Assembly: GCF_014170375.1 (NCBI RefSeq)
Contig: NZ_LZZW01000031.1
Coordinates: 62,001-126,000, forward strand
Direction: 5' to 3'
From: Variovorax sp. UMC13
GTDB taxonomy: Bacteria; Pseudomonadota; Gammaproteobacteria; Burkholderiales; Burkholderiaceae_C
Length of the DNA: 64,000 bases
Position numbers and translations under genes: made by a program. Of the stretch, positions 1 through 9,174 are shown piece by piece. Every line of letters starts with the position of its first letter. The first letter of the stretch is position 1. The notes beneath the pieces were generated by a model that saw nothing but the letters and a program-made list of their open reading frames with translations, was not told where the DNA came from and searched no databases.

Positions 1-1
1 G

Positions 2-793
2 TTGGTGCAGTTCTCCTACTGGGCCCAGCCCGTGGGCTGGGCTTTGGCTATGCTGCTGGCGAGCGGCACGGTATCGGCGGTGTGGGTGCTGCTGGGCCGA
101 GTCGGTGCGCAGCGCACCGCGCACGGTGTCATCGAATCGCTGCAGACCTACCCTGCGCTGAACGTGCTGGAAACCACCCTGCGGATGGACCCGGGCTGGC
201 CCGGCCACCGGCCCGGACAGTTTGCCTTCGCCATGTCCAACCCGAAAGAAGGCCCGCACCCCTACACGCTAGCCTCAGCCTGGGTGCCGGAAGACCGGCG
301 CATTACCTTCATCACCAAGGCGCTGGGCGACCACACCCGCCGGCTGCCTGAGCGCCTACGGGTAGGCGACCAGGTAACGGTCGAGGGGCCTTACGGCTGC
401 TTCACTTTCGACGACGAGAAGGCCCGCCAGATCTGGATCGGCGCCGGCATCGGTATCACGCCATTCATTGCGCGCATGAAGTATTTGGCGCAGCATAAAG
501 GCCAAGACGCACGCCCGGTCGATTTGTTTCATCCTACGAGCGACGTTGATCCGCAGGCCATCGAGAAACTGCGCGCCGACAGCCAGGCGGCCGGCGTTGT
601 GCTGCACTTGCTCATCGACAAGCAGAACGGTCGCCTGACGGGTGAACGCCTGCGTGCCATGGTGCCGGGTTGGAAAGACGCCAGCGTCTGGTTCTGCGGC
701 CCCACGGCCTTCGGCCGCGCGTTGCGCGCCGACCTGCTGGCCCAGGGGCTGGAGCCGGAGGCGTTCCACCAGGAGCTTTTCGAGATGCGCTGA
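2..793 (+). CDS. Ferric-reductase-like FAD/NAD-binding oxidoreductase, C-terminal part
   Basis: Partial at the left window edge. The visible 263 residues begin with a hydrophobic helix (about 10-32), then an FAD-binding barrel with the HPYTLAS motif (about 85-92), and a NAD(P)-binding domain with GAGIGITPF (about 148-156) and a WFCGP motif (about 229-233). This is the layout of ferric reductase-like transmembrane flavoproteins, which pass electrons from NAD(P)H through FAD to a membrane haem. The first visible codon is TTG with no clear start, so more membrane helices probably lie upstream. The response regulator begins 15 bp downstream, suggesting one operon. The electron acceptor cannot be told. 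Confidence 0.85.
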   Translation: MVQFSYWAQPVGWALAMLLASGTVSAVWVLLGRVGAQRTAHGVIESLQTYPALNVLETTLRMDPGWPGHRPGQFAFAMSNPKEGPHPYTLASAWVPEDRRITFITKALGDHTRRLPERLRVGDQVTVEGPYGCFTFDDEKARQIWIGAGIGITPFIARMKYLAQHKGQDARPVDLFHPTSDVDPQAIEKLRADSQAAGVVLHLLIDKQNGRLTGERLRAMVPGWKDASVWFCGPTAFGRALRADLLAQGLEPEAFHQELFEMR

Positions 794-807
794 ATGGAAG
801 AAAGCAC

Positions 808-1473
808 ATGCGCGTATTGATCGTGGAAGACTCGCAAACGCTGGCCGAAGCCCTGAGCCAGAGCCTTCAGTCGGAAGGCTATGCCTGCGATACAGCAGCC
901 GATGGCGTGTCCGCGCTGAAGTTTCTTGCCAGCTACCGGTACGACGCCATCATTCTGGACTTGATGCTGCCCCGGCTGGACGGCTTTGGCGTGTTGCGCG
1001 CATTGGGCCGGGAGGCCCATGCCGCACCGGTGTTGGTGCTCTCCGCGCGCGAACTGCTCGACGACCGGGTGCGGGCCTTGGATGCGGGTGCCGATGACTA
1101 CCTGACAAAACCCTTCGAGCTAGCCGAACTGCTGGCTCGCCTGCGGGCGCTAGTACGGCGTCCGCCGCAACGGGACGTTCCAGTTCTGCGCCACGGCGAT
1201 CTGGAGGTCGATCCGCGCTCGCGCATCGCGAGGTTCAAGTGCATTGATCTTGGGCTCACGCCGAAGGAGTATGGACTGCTCGACTTGCTGCTGCGTCGGC
1301 GCGGCGCCACGCTGTCGCGCTCGCAGATTTTTGAACATTTGTACGACAGCCGCAGCGATGCATCGGACAAAGTGGTAGAGGTGATCGTCAGCACCTTGCG
1401 AACCAAGCTTGCCCTGTGCGGCCTGGATGAACTGATCGTGACACGCCGTGGCTTCGGCTACATCCTGCCCTGA
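808..1473 (+). CDS. OmpR-family two-component response regulator
   Basis: 221 residues. The receiver domain has acidic residues at 7-8, phosphoacceptor Asp51 in LDLMLP, and Lys101 in TKPF. A C-terminal winged helix (about 125-221) has the LTPKEYGLL and RGFGYIL signatures of OmpR/PhoB DNA-binding domains. I chose the ATG at 808 because the receiver domain begins there at once; the longer reading frame from 670 overlaps the upstream gene and its extra N-terminus has no family match. The histidine kinase follows 3 bp later. It probably controls the metal-efflux operon starting at 4525 (inference from position and from the direct repeats at 4353-4380). Confidence 0.95.
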   Translation: MRVLIVEDSQTLAEALSQSLQSEGYACDTAADGVSALKFLASYRYDAIILDLMLPRLDGFGVLRALGREAHAAPVLVLSARELLDDRVRALDAGADDYLTKPFELAELLARLRALVRRPPQRDVPVLRHGDLEVDPRSRIARFKCIDLGLTPKEYGLLDLLLRRRGATLSRSQIFEHLYDSRSDASDKVVEVIVSTLRTKLALCGLDELIVTRRGFGYILP

Positions 1474-1476
1474 ACG

Positions 1477-2889
1477 ATGGTACGTCCCGATTCCGAAGCC
1501 CTTTCTGATGCGAGTCAAGGCGGATCCTGGTCCTTGCAGCGGCGGCTGGCTGCCAGCTTGGTGATCTGCATTGGAGGAACCTTCGCGATCCTGTTTCCCG
1601 TCCTCGACTACTGGATTGACCACGAAATCTATCGACGGATGGATACCACCCTGATGCAACGATCAGCGGCGGTGGGGCGCGTGCTGCAGGAGTTGGATGC
1701 GAGAAAGCTCGAAAGCCTCATGCCGGAATATGAGCCTGGCGGGCATACCGAGTTCTTCACGGTCTTCGATTCGCAGACCCACCGGGCCTTGCTACGCTCT
1801 CCCAGCAGTGCAGGCGCCGAGCTATCGCTTGGCCCGGTGGAGCAAGGCACCCCGCGCTATTACGACGTGACACTTCCGGATGGCCACGCGGGCCGCGCGC
1901 TGGCGACGCGCGTGTCGGTAACTGGAGAGAGGTCTCAGCTATTAGTCGTCGCAACAGAACGCCGGGATTGGGATCAAACCGAGCGGCGCATCCACTTTGC
2001 GCTCTTGGGCGGTATTGTGCTGGCAACGCTGCTAGCGACGGGCCTGGCGCTGCTCATGGTTCGGCATATCGTGGTCATGCTGGAGCGGGTCGGCGAGCAA
2101 CTGGCCGATCTGCGTTCGGATCGGCCGATTGCGCGGATCGGAGCGGACTTTCCCCGTGAACTGCGTCCATTTGCCGAAGCCTTCAATCAGGGCTTGCATC
2201 ACCTGTATGTGGCCATTGTCCGCGAGCGCCGCTTCTCCCGCGATGTGGCCCACGAGTTGCGCACGCCCCTGGCGGAAATCCGCATCAGCGCAGAAAGCGC
2301 TTTGATCGATGCCGACCCGGCCCGAATCCAGCGCGCCCTGAATGCAATGATCCAGGCCAGTTCACGCATGCAGCGCAGTGTGGACACTCTGCTGTTGTTG
2401 GCGCGACTTGAGTCCGGCCAACACACAATGGCGCTGGATCCTCTGGATCTAACTGCTTTGCTGCGAGAGTTGCTGGCGGGACTTAACGTCCAGCAAATGG
2501 CACCCAAGTCACCCATCCGCGTGACTTTGCCTGAATCGGCATGGGTGCAAAGTGATCAGGGCGTGATCGAACGCATCGTCTCCAACCTCTTGCGCAATGC
2601 CATTGAATACGCGCCCGAAGGCGACGACATTCAATGCGGGCTGGAGCGCGAAGCTTCCGGCTGGATGTTGACCATCGTCAACACAGCTCCCAATTTGCTG
2701 GCATCCGATCTGGATCAATTCGGCCTTCGCTTCTGGCGCAAGGATTCCGAAGGTGGCACGGCGCACCACGCCGGGTTGGGACTTGCACTGGCCCTGGCGC
2801 TCGCGCATGCCATAGACCTGCCGCTGGCGTTCTCACTGGACAACGGTCGGCTGTCCGCGCGGCTTGGCCCTTGGCCAGCGCTGCTCTGA
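1477..2889 (+). CDS. Sensor histidine kinase (QseC/CusS-like architecture)
   Basis: 470 residues. Two membrane helices (about 27-47 and 176-196) bracket a periplasmic sensor of about 130 residues. HisKA follows, with phospho-accepting His259 in HELRTPL, an N-box (Asn370/Asn374), and a terminal GLGLALA box. It lies 3 bp after the response-regulator stop, so the two form a cognate pair. The stimulus is unknown; position next to a heavy-metal RND operon suggests metal or envelope stress sensing (inference). Confidence 0.94.
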   Translation: MVRPDSEALSDASQGGSWSLQRRLAASLVICIGGTFAILFPVLDYWIDHEIYRRMDTTLMQRSAAVGRVLQELDARKLESLMPEYEPGGHTEFFTVFDSQTHRALLRSPSSAGAELSLGPVEQGTPRYYDVTLPDGHAGRALATRVSVTGERSQLLVVATERRDWDQTERRIHFALLGGIVLATLLATGLALLMVRHIVVMLERVGEQLADLRSDRPIARIGADFPRELRPFAEAFNQGLHHLYVAIVRERRFSRDVAHELRTPLAEIRISAESALIDADPARIQRALNAMIQASSRMQRSVDTLLLLARLESGQHTMALDPLDLTALLRELLAGLNVQQMAPKSPIRVTLPESAWVQSDQGVIERIVSNLLRNAIEYAPEGDDIQCGLEREASGWMLTIVNTAPNLLASDLDQFGLRFWRKDSEGGTAHHAGLGLALALALAHAIDLPLAFSLDNGRLSARLGPWPALL

Positions 2890-2902
2890 GATTGACGCAG
2901 AT

Positions 2903-3610
2903 TTACACCGCGGTGCCGAACATGGCTCCCACGCCCGCTGTCACCGCCATGGCAAATGTGCCCCAGAACGCGACGCGCAGTGCACTTTTGAACAGCGGCG
3001 TACCACCCACGGCAGCAGCCGCAGCGCCGAGCAGGGCCAGGAAGACAATCGCCGTCGCGACGATCCAATAGAGCAGGCTCTGCTCCGGCGCCAACAGAAC
3101 CACGGCCAGCGGCATGGCCGCACCCACGGCGAAGCTTCCAGCGGACGCCATGGCGGCTTGCAGCGGGCGAGCGCTCAAGGTTTCAGAAATGCCCAATTCA
3201 TCGCGCGCGTGCGCGCCCAACGCATCATGCGCCATCAATTGCGTGGCGACCTGATCCGCGAGTCGATGATCCAGGCCACGCCGAACATAGATGGCCGTGA
3301 GTTCGCGATGTTCGGCTTCCGGACTGTTCTTCAGTTCATCACGTTCCCGCGCCAGATCCGCCTTCTCCGTATCAGCTTGTGAATAGACCGATACGAATTC
3401 GCCTGCAGCCATGGACATGGCACCGGCTACCAACCCCGCGATGGCCGTGGTCATGATGCTGGCATGGCTTGCATGGGCCGCAGCCACGCCTGCAACTAGG
3501 CTGGCCGTGGAAATGATGCCGTCATTGGCACCCAGAACAGCTGCGCGTAGCCATCCGATATGTTCAGTGCGATGACTTTCAGGGTGAGCGCGATGATGAA
3601 ATTTTGTCAT
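2903..3610 (-). CDS. VIT1/CCC1-family membrane protein
   Basis: 235 residues. The N-terminus has the family's GWLRAAVLGANDGIIST signature, followed by helices with AGAMSMAAGEFVSVYSQ (about 62-78) and a C-terminal hydrophobic pair. VIT1/CCC1 proteins move iron or manganese across membranes; bacterial members are poorly characterised. The middle section (about 85-130) is charged and contains Glu-rich helices like the cytosolic metal-binding domain of the family. It is convergent with the histidine kinase (13 bp between the stops) and 41 bp downstream of the cytochrome b561 stop on the same strand. Its association with iron and metal genes here supports a role in metal handling. Confidence 0.85.
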   Translation of the reverse strand: MTKFHHRAHPESHRTEHIGWLRAAVLGANDGIISTASLVAGVAAAHASHASIMTTAIAGLVAGAMSMAAGEFVSVYSQADTEKADLARERDELKNSPEAEHRELTAIYVRRGLDHRLADQVATQLMAHDALGAHARDELGISETLSARPLQAAMASAGSFAVGAAMPLAVVLLAPEQSLLYWIVATAIVFLALLGAAAAAVGGTPLFKSALRVAFWGTFAMAVTAGVGAMFGTAV

Positions 3611-3651
3611 TGAAAAATCAAATCCATGTGAAGCAGCCCAAGGCCAGCAGT

Positions 3652-4203
3652 TCAGGTGCGATGACCGGGAAGCATGCGAACCAGTGTGTTGTCACGCATG
3701 ACGTAGTGGTGCAACAGCGCCGCCATCGCATGCAATCCGATCAAGACATAGCCCAATGTCGCCAGCGCCTCATGGACATCCTTGAGTTGGCGCGACAAAG
3801 CAACGTCGGTGCCGATCAGAGAGGGAACGGGCAAGCCAAACAGAACAATCGGCTTGCCCGCCGCACTCAAGGTGAGCCATCCGAGCAGCGGCATGGCGAG
3901 CATGAAGCTGTAGAGCGCATAGTGCATGCCATCGGCGAGCGTGGCCTGCCAGCGTGGCATGGGTGGTTGGATCGCGGGCTTCACGCCCGCCTGGATGCGC
4001 ACCCCGATACGGATCACGACGATCACCAGAACGCTGAGGCCCAGCAGGTAGTGCAAGGACTTCATGGCGTCTCTCAAGGCTCCCTTGGGTGCCAGTCCGC
4101 GCAATTCCATGCTCGCATAGACCGCAATGATGAGAATCACGGTCAGCCAGTGCAAGCCTATGACCAAGGGACTGAAACGGTATTCGGAATTCTTGATGTC
4201 CAT
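3652..4203 (-). CDS. Cytochrome b561-type membrane protein
   Basis: 183 residues from the start chosen at 4203, where the family-typical sequence (YRFSPLVIGLHW) begins 8 residues in; an upstream in-frame ATG at 4233 adds 10 unlike residues. Four hydrophobic helices carry the haem-b histidines (His18 in the first helix, a second His in LHYLLG, and His residues near the C-terminus in DVHE and GLHAMAALLHH). These proteins carry electrons between quinol and a periplasmic partner. It is divergent from the efflux operon and is on the same strand as the VIT gene. Confidence 0.88.
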   Translation of the reverse strand: MDIKNSEYRFSPLVIGLHWLTVILIIAVYASMELRGLAPKGALRDAMKSLHYLLGLSVLVIVVIRIGVRIQAGVKPAIQPPMPRWQATLADGMHYALYSFMLAMPLLGWLTLSAAGKPIVLFGLPVPSLIGTDVALSRQLKDVHEALATLGYVLIGLHAMAALLHHYVMRDNTLVRMLPGHRT

Positions 4204-4296
4204 GGCGCATGGCCCCGATGTTTGAGATGGCAAAAAAGCGAACCGCTGGCTATCCTGGCTATCGGATCAAGTGACTGAGAAGTCAACTTGCCGGCA

Positions 4297-4325
4297 GCTT
4301 GTGGCTCAAGACAAGCGGTTTTTTT
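4297..4325 (+). terminator. Terminator-like hairpin upstream of the efflux operon
   Basis: GCTTGT (4297-4302) pairs with ACAAGC (4311-4316) across an 8-nt loop, then GG and seven T. The stem is short. No plus-strand gene ends just before it, so it may be an attenuator in a long leader, or have no role. Confidence 0.3.
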
Positions 4326-4352
4326 CTGAATAGATCGTACAGAGAAAATTTC

Positions 4353-4380
4353 GCTTTCTCCAAAGCTTTCTCAAAGCTTC
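4353..4380. promoter_or_regulatory. Phased direct repeats, candidate response-regulator operator
   Basis: The unit GCTTTCTC(C)AAA occurs twice in tandem (4353-4364 and 4365-4375), followed by a partial GCTTC. Seen another way, CAAAGCTT occurs at 4361 and 4372, exactly 11 bp apart. Direct half-sites one helical turn apart are typical for OmpR-family regulators. The array lies about 145 bp before the adaptor start; the regulator encoded at 808-1473 is the natural candidate (inference). Confidence 0.4.
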
Positions 4381-4524
4381 ACCGAAGAACATGAGCTGAT
4401 CTTTACAAGAGATCGACCGCATGTTTCGCCTCATTAACCTCGCGCACCGCTTCATATGCGACGAATTTTCAATTCGCGCTGTGTGCTCTCTACTCTGCTC
4501 TACGTCATTTGGGGCGGCACAAGC

Positions 4525-5748
4525 ATGAGCTTCCCGACCTTGAAAGCGGCGGGCACCTCCAGCCGAACCAAGACCTTGGCCCTGTCCGCCGTCGGTGTGG
4601 CAGTTCTGGCTGCCGTAGGGTACGGCTGGTGGGCTTGGGCAACGCAGCAGACAACCGTAGCCGATAAAGACGCGAACGAAGCCGTCGCCCAGCCGAGTGC
4701 TGGCAGCGTTCAGCTCAACGCCGCTCAACTCCGCGCGCAGGGCGTGGAAACCGCCATCGTCAAGGACGCCGCAGCAATACCGCTGGATGGCTTGCCCGCG
4801 CAGACCGTGGCACCGCTCTCGGCCAGCGCGCAGGTTGTGGCACCCTATGGCGGTGTGGTGACGCGCGTTCTGGTCGATGAAGGTGCCGCAGTGCGCCAAG
4901 GACAGGCTTTGGCGCGCATCCAGAGCAAGGATGTTCTGGCGGCGCAAGCCGATCTGGCGCGTGCCCGCACGGACGCGACCGCAGCCGCCACGCAGGCCAG
5001 GCGCGATGCTGCCCTGCTCGCCGAGGGCATCATCCCCGCCGCGCGCAACGAGCAAACTCAGGCGCGCGCAGCGGCTGCGCAAAGTACGTTGCAAGAGGCC
5101 AATGGCGCCCTCGCACGGCTTCGACCCGTTAGCGGCGGGCAGGCCGGCGAGTATGAATTGCTGGCGCCTTTGTCCGGGCGGGTGATGCGTCGTCACCTGA
5201 GCCTCGGGCAGGCGGTCGCGCCGCTCGACATCGCCTTTATAGTGGCTCAGCCTGGCCCGCTGGATGTCAGCGTCGCGGTTCCGCTGCGCTGGCGCTCAGA
5301 TCTCCACCCAGGCTTGGAAGTGCGTCTTCCCGATGGCACGATCGCTCGCGTGACGGCTGTTGGTGGCGACACTGACCTCAGTAGTCAGAGCCTGCGGGTA
5401 CGTGCCCGCGTCGATGCAGATCAGGCAGGGGCAGACCGCTATGCGGCCGGGCAGCAGATCAGTGTCGCGCTGTTGCTGCCAGCACCGCAGGGCACCTTGA
5501 GCGTGCCATCGGCCGCACTGCTGCCAGCGGGCAGCGCCCACGTGGTCTACGTTGCTGAGCCGTCATCGCAAGACAAGCAAGGCGACCTACGCGTCCGCGC
5601 TGTTCCGGTGCAACTGCTGGGGCAAGACGAATCAGAGGCGTCAAGCGCCGTGCGTGCAGTCTCGCCAGACACTGCGCCGCTTGCGGCAGGCATGCAGGTC
5701 GTCGTGCGCGGTACGGCACTGCTCAAATCCATGATTCCATTGCAATGA
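4525..5748 (+). CDS. RND efflux periplasmic adaptor (HlyD/CusB family)
   Basis: 407 residues. The start at 4525 gives a short cytoplasmic tail and one N-terminal membrane anchor (about 19-41), as in membrane-fusion proteins. A split biotinyl-lipoyl-like domain (VVAPYGGVVTRVLVDEGAAV, then the ELLAPLSGRV half), an alpha-helical hairpin rich in Ala/Arg/Gln, and beta-barrel segments follow. It links the inner-membrane pump to the outer-membrane channel. The pump gene starts 13 bp downstream. It lacks the His/Met-rich N-terminal extension of some metal adaptors, so the substrate cannot be read from it. Confidence 0.93.
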   Translation: MSFPTLKAAGTSSRTKTLALSAVGVAVLAAVGYGWWAWATQQTTVADKDANEAVAQPSAGSVQLNAAQLRAQGVETAIVKDAAAIPLDGLPAQTVAPLSASAQVVAPYGGVVTRVLVDEGAAVRQGQALARIQSKDVLAAQADLARARTDATAAATQARRDAALLAEGIIPAARNEQTQARAAAAQSTLQEANGALARLRPVSGGQAGEYELLAPLSGRVMRRHLSLGQAVAPLDIAFIVAQPGPLDVSVAVPLRWRSDLHPGLEVRLPDGTIARVTAVGGDTDLSSQSLRVRARVDADQAGADRYAAGQQISVALLLPAPQGTLSVPSAALLPAGSAHVVYVAEPSSQDKQGDLRVRAVPVQLLGQDESEASSAVRAVSPDTAPLAAGMQVVVRGTALLKSMIPLQ

Positions 5749-5761
5749 GGGGCGACCACGC

Positions 5762-8700
5762 ATGTTGTCCCGTCTGATTGAATTTTCCCTGCGCCAACGT
5801 GCGCTGGTACTGCTTGGCGTGCTGGCTTTGGCGGGTGCGGGCCTAGCGGCCTTCCTGCAACTGCCGATCGACGCCTATCCGGATATTTCCCCCACGCAGG
5901 TCAAGCTGATTATCAAGGCTCCTGGCATGACGCCTGAGGAGGTGGAGTCGCGCGTGATCACGCCGCTGGAGATGGAGTTGCTCGGCGTGCCCCGGGGCGT
6001 GATGTTGCGCTCCACGGCCAAGTACGCCATCGCCGACATCACGGTGGACTTTGCCGAAGGCAGCGACATCTACTGGGCGCGTCAGCAGGTGGCTGAACGC
6101 TATGCCGGCGTTTCGGGCAGCCTGCCCGAAGGCGTCAGCGGCGGGCTGGCGCCGATTTCGACACCGCTGTCGGACGTGTTCATGTTCACCATCGAAGGCG
6201 GTGGCCTCACGTTGAGCGAGCGCCGCGCCCTGCTGGACTGGACGCTGCGCCCGGCCCTGCGCACGCTGCCCGGTGTTGCTGATGTCAACGTGCTGGGTGG
6301 AGAAGCCAAGAGCTTTGCTGTGGTGCCGGATCGCGCACGGCTTTCCGCTGCGAGCCTCAGCTTCTCTGATGTCATCACGGCGATCGGCCGCAACAACCGC
6401 AATGACGGTGCGGGCCGCCTGGATGCAGGCGAAGACACGCTGATCGTGCGCGCCGAAGGCGCGATCCACACTTTGGACGATTTATCCCGTCTGATCCTGC
6501 GCGCGGGGGCCAATGGTACGGCCCCAGTTCGCCTGGGCGACGTGGCCCAGGTGCGCATCGAAGGCGTGACGCGATATGGCGCCGTCACCCGGGACGGCGC
6601 GGGCGAAGCGGTGGAAGGCATCGTGGTGGCGCTGCGCGGGGCCGATGCCTCGGCGCTGGTCAAAGCCATTCGAGCCCGGCTGGACGAGGTGACTCCCAGC
6701 CTGCCGCCCGGCGTCAAGGTGGTGCCGTTCTATGACCGCAGCACGCTGATCGAGCGCGCCGTGGGCACGGTGGAAAGCGCCTTGCTGGAAGCGACGGTAC
6801 TGGTCGTTATCCTGCTGCTTCTGTTCCTCGGCGAGCTTCGCGCCGCGCTGGTTGTGGCGGTGATGGTGCCTTTGGCGGCACTGGGCACCTTCTTGCTGAT
6901 GCGTCTGGTCGGCATGAGCGCCAACCTGATGAGCTTGGGGGGCCTCGCGATCGCCATCGGCATGCTGGTGGACGCTGCCGTAGTGGTGGTGGAAAACGCC
7001 GTCAGTCGGCTCGACCCGCACGCGCCCAGTGCGCACCAGCCGCGCCTGCACCGCATATTCGCCGCGGCGCGCGAGGTCGCCATGCCTGTGGCCTCGGGCA
7101 TCCTCATCATCTGTCTGACCTTCATGCCCCTGCTCACACTGCAAGGGTTGGAAGGCAAACTGTTTGTGCCGGTGGCGCTGACCATCGTATTCGCCCTGGG
7201 CGTCTCGCTGCTGCTGTCGCTCACGCTGGTGCCGGTGCTGGCCTCGCTGCTGCTCAAGGAACATGCTCACACCGAGCCGTGGGTGATGCGCTGGGCCACG
7301 CGCCTGTACCAACCGCTGCTGGAGGCTGCGCTTCACCACCCGCTACGCGCATCGGCGGTCGCCATCGCGGCCCTGGCATTGGGTGTGGTGGCCTACCTTG
7401 GCACGGGCAAGGCGTTCATGCCGACGATGGACGAGGGCGATATCCTGCTGCAACTGCAAAAACCCCCGTCCATTGGGTTGCAGCGCTCGCTGGAGATTGA
7501 CCTGGCGGTGCAGAAGGCCATCGGTGCGGCGGTGCCCGAGGTGCGGCACAGCATCGGGCGGGTGGGCTCCGACGAGCTGGGGCTCGACCCGATGGGCCTG
7601 AACGAAACCGACCTGTTCATGCAGCTCGCACCGCGCAAGGATTGGCATGCAGCCGACAAGGACGCGTTGAGTGCCGAGATACGCAAGGTGATGGATGCCT
7701 TCCCCGGCCTGGAATTCGGCTTTACCCAGCCCATCGAGATGCGCATCTCGGAAATGCTCACCGGCAGCCGGGGCGACGTGGCCGTCAAGCTGTTCGGCCC
7801 TGACCTGCAAACACTGGGCGATCTGGCGCAGCGCATGGCCGCTCGCATCGAGAAAGTGCCCGGTGCGCGCGACGTGCTCACCCAGGCCAGCGACAGCGTG
7901 GAATACCTGCAGGTGAAGGTGGATGCGCAGGCGGCGGGGCGCGCCGGGCTGGCCGTGACACAGGTTCAGGACGAGTTGCGCGCGCAACTCGAAGGCGTTC
8001 CGGCCGGGCTGGTGATTGAGCCGGACAGGCGCACGCCGATCGTGGTGCGCGGCGACGCCCGCCTGCGCGGCTCGGCCGAGCGCTTCAAGGACTTGCAGCT
8101 CGCCCGCGGCGATCAGGGCGAAATCCCCTTGACCTCGCTGGCGCGCATCGCCACCACTGATGGCCCCGTGCTGGTGCGGCGCGAGAACGGCTCGCGCTTC
8201 GCGCTGATCCAGTCCAGCGTGAGCGGGCGCGATCTTGTCGGCTTCGTGGATGAAGCGCGCGCCGCCGTAGCGCGCGACGTGCCGCTGCCGCCCGGCTACC
8301 GCGTCGAATGGGGCGGGCAGTTCGAGAACCAGCAACGCGCAGCGGCCCGCCTTGGCATGGTGGTGCCGGTGGCCCTGGGGCTGATTTTCTTCGTGCTGTT
8401 CATGACCTTCGGCTCGGTGCGGCAGGCCGCGCTCATCCTCGGCAACGTGCCGTTTGCCATGGTCGGCGGCGTGGCGGCGCTGTGGCTGTCGGGGCAGTAC
8501 CTGTCGGTGCCTGCTTCGGTCGGCTTCATCGCGCTGCTGGGCATCGCCGTGCTCAACGGATTGGTGCTGATGACGCACTTCAACCACCTGCACGCGCTAG
8601 GCCTGCCCATGGAACAGGTGGTGCGCGAAGGTTCGCTGCGACGGTTGCGCCCCGTGCTGATGACGGCTTCCATCACCGCCTTTGGCCTAGTGCCCCTGCT

Positions 8701-8857
8701 GCTGGCCAGTGGCCCTGGCTCTGAGATCCAGCGCCCACTCGCCATCGTGGTGATTGGCGGACTGGTCAGTTCCACTGCGCTGACCCTGGTCCTGCTGCCG
8801 GTGCTGTACCGGCGATTCGGCCAGGCCATCTCCTCACAACAAGGAGTCCACGCATGA
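5762..8857 (+). CDS. CusA/CzcA-type heavy-metal RND efflux permease
   Basis: 1031 residues, typical for the family, with two repeated halves each carrying a large periplasmic loop. The conserved N-terminus (QLPIDAYPDISPTQV) and the loop motif SEMLTGSRGDVAVKLFG are heavy-metal-efflux (HME) signatures. Helix 4 has GMLVDAAVVVVEN with Asp404 and Glu411, but the position of the first Asp of the CzcA DFG-D-E set is Ala398. That favours a CusA-like or other non-Czc HME subtype (family knowledge plus inference). Proton-driven export of a metal cation is the expected role. The stop overlaps the DUF3240 start by 4 bp. Confidence 0.95.
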   Translation: MLSRLIEFSLRQRALVLLGVLALAGAGLAAFLQLPIDAYPDISPTQVKLIIKAPGMTPEEVESRVITPLEMELLGVPRGVMLRSTAKYAIADITVDFAEGSDIYWARQQVAERYAGVSGSLPEGVSGGLAPISTPLSDVFMFTIEGGGLTLSERRALLDWTLRPALRTLPGVADVNVLGGEAKSFAVVPDRARLSAASLSFSDVITAIGRNNRNDGAGRLDAGEDTLIVRAEGAIHTLDDLSRLILRAGANGTAPVRLGDVAQVRIEGVTRYGAVTRDGAGEAVEGIVVALRGADASALVKAIRARLDEVTPSLPPGVKVVPFYDRSTLIERAVGTVESALLEATVLVVILLLLFLGELRAALVVAVMVPLAALGTFLLMRLVGMSANLMSLGGLAIAIGMLVDAAVVVVENAVSRLDPHAPSAHQPRLHRIFAAAREVAMPVASGILIICLTFMPLLTLQGLEGKLFVPVALTIVFALGVSLLLSLTLVPVLASLLLKEHAHTEPWVMRWATRLYQPLLEAALHHPLRASAVAIAALALGVVAYLGTGKAFMPTMDEGDILLQLQKPPSIGLQRSLEIDLAVQKAIGAAVPEVRHSIGRVGSDELGLDPMGLNETDLFMQLAPRKDWHAADKDALSAEIRKVMDAFPGLEFGFTQPIEMRISEMLTGSRGDVAVKLFGPDLQTLGDLAQRMAARIEKVPGARDVLTQASDSVEYLQVKVDAQAAGRAGLAVTQVQDELRAQLEGVPAGLVIEPDRRTPIVVRGDARLRGSAERFKDLQLARGDQGEIPLTSLARIATTDGPVLVRRENGSRFALIQSSVSGRDLVGFVDEARAAVARDVPLPPGYRVEWGGQFENQQRAAARLGMVVPVALGLIFFVLFMTFGSVRQAALILGNVPFAMVGGVAALWLSGQYLSVPASVGFIALLGIAVLNGLVLMTHFNHLHALGLPMEQVVREGSLRRLRPVLMTASITAFGLVPLLLASGPGSEIQRPLAIVVIGGLVSSTALTLVLLPVLYRRFGQAISSQQGVHA

Positions 8858-9174
8858 ACGGATTGAAAGAAGCGCAACTGGTGCGCCTGAATCTGGTGTT
8901 TCCACCCACGCTCGAAGACGCCGTCACCGATGCCCTGATGGCCGACCCGGTGCTGCCAGGGTTCACCCTGTTGCACGCCGAAGGGCATACCGGCGACTTC
9001 GCGCGCGCGTCCATTCGCGAGAAGGTTCGCGGCCGTGTGGATCGGCGCGTCATTTGGGTGTTGATCGAATATGAACAACTGGAACAGGTCCTGGCGCATC
9101 TGCGCCAGCGCATCGCGTCTAGCGATGTCCGCTGGTGGGTGGAGTCGGTGTTGGCAAGTGGAAGACTGGTATGA
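8854..9174 (+). CDS. DUF3240 family protein
   Basis: 106 residues, with no signal peptide. It resembles small PII-like proteins of the DUF3240 family (LNLVFPPTLEDAVTDAL near the start, an ending with VRWWVESV), which are commonly encoded beside CzcA/CusA pumps. ATGA overlaps at both ends (with the pump and with the TolC-like gene) show translational coupling. A regulatory or metal-sensing role for the pump is plausible but unproven. Confidence 0.85.
   Translation: MNGLKEAQLVRLNLVFPPTLEDAVTDALMADPVLPGFTLLHAEGHTGDFARASIREKVRGRVDRRVIWVLIEYEQLEQVLAHLRQRIASSDVRWWVESVLASGRLV

Larger units (their letters stand above)
4204..4524. other. Divergent intergenic region (321 bp) between cytochrome b561 and the efflux operon
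   Basis: No gene is supported here. The stretch is AT-richer than its surroundings. It contains a terminator-like hairpin (4297-4325) and tandem 11-12 bp repeats (4353-4380), so it most likely holds the promoters of both flanking genes. A reading frame beginning at 4456 runs into the adaptor gene, but its first 23 residues do not look like an adaptor N-terminus. Confidence 0.6.
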
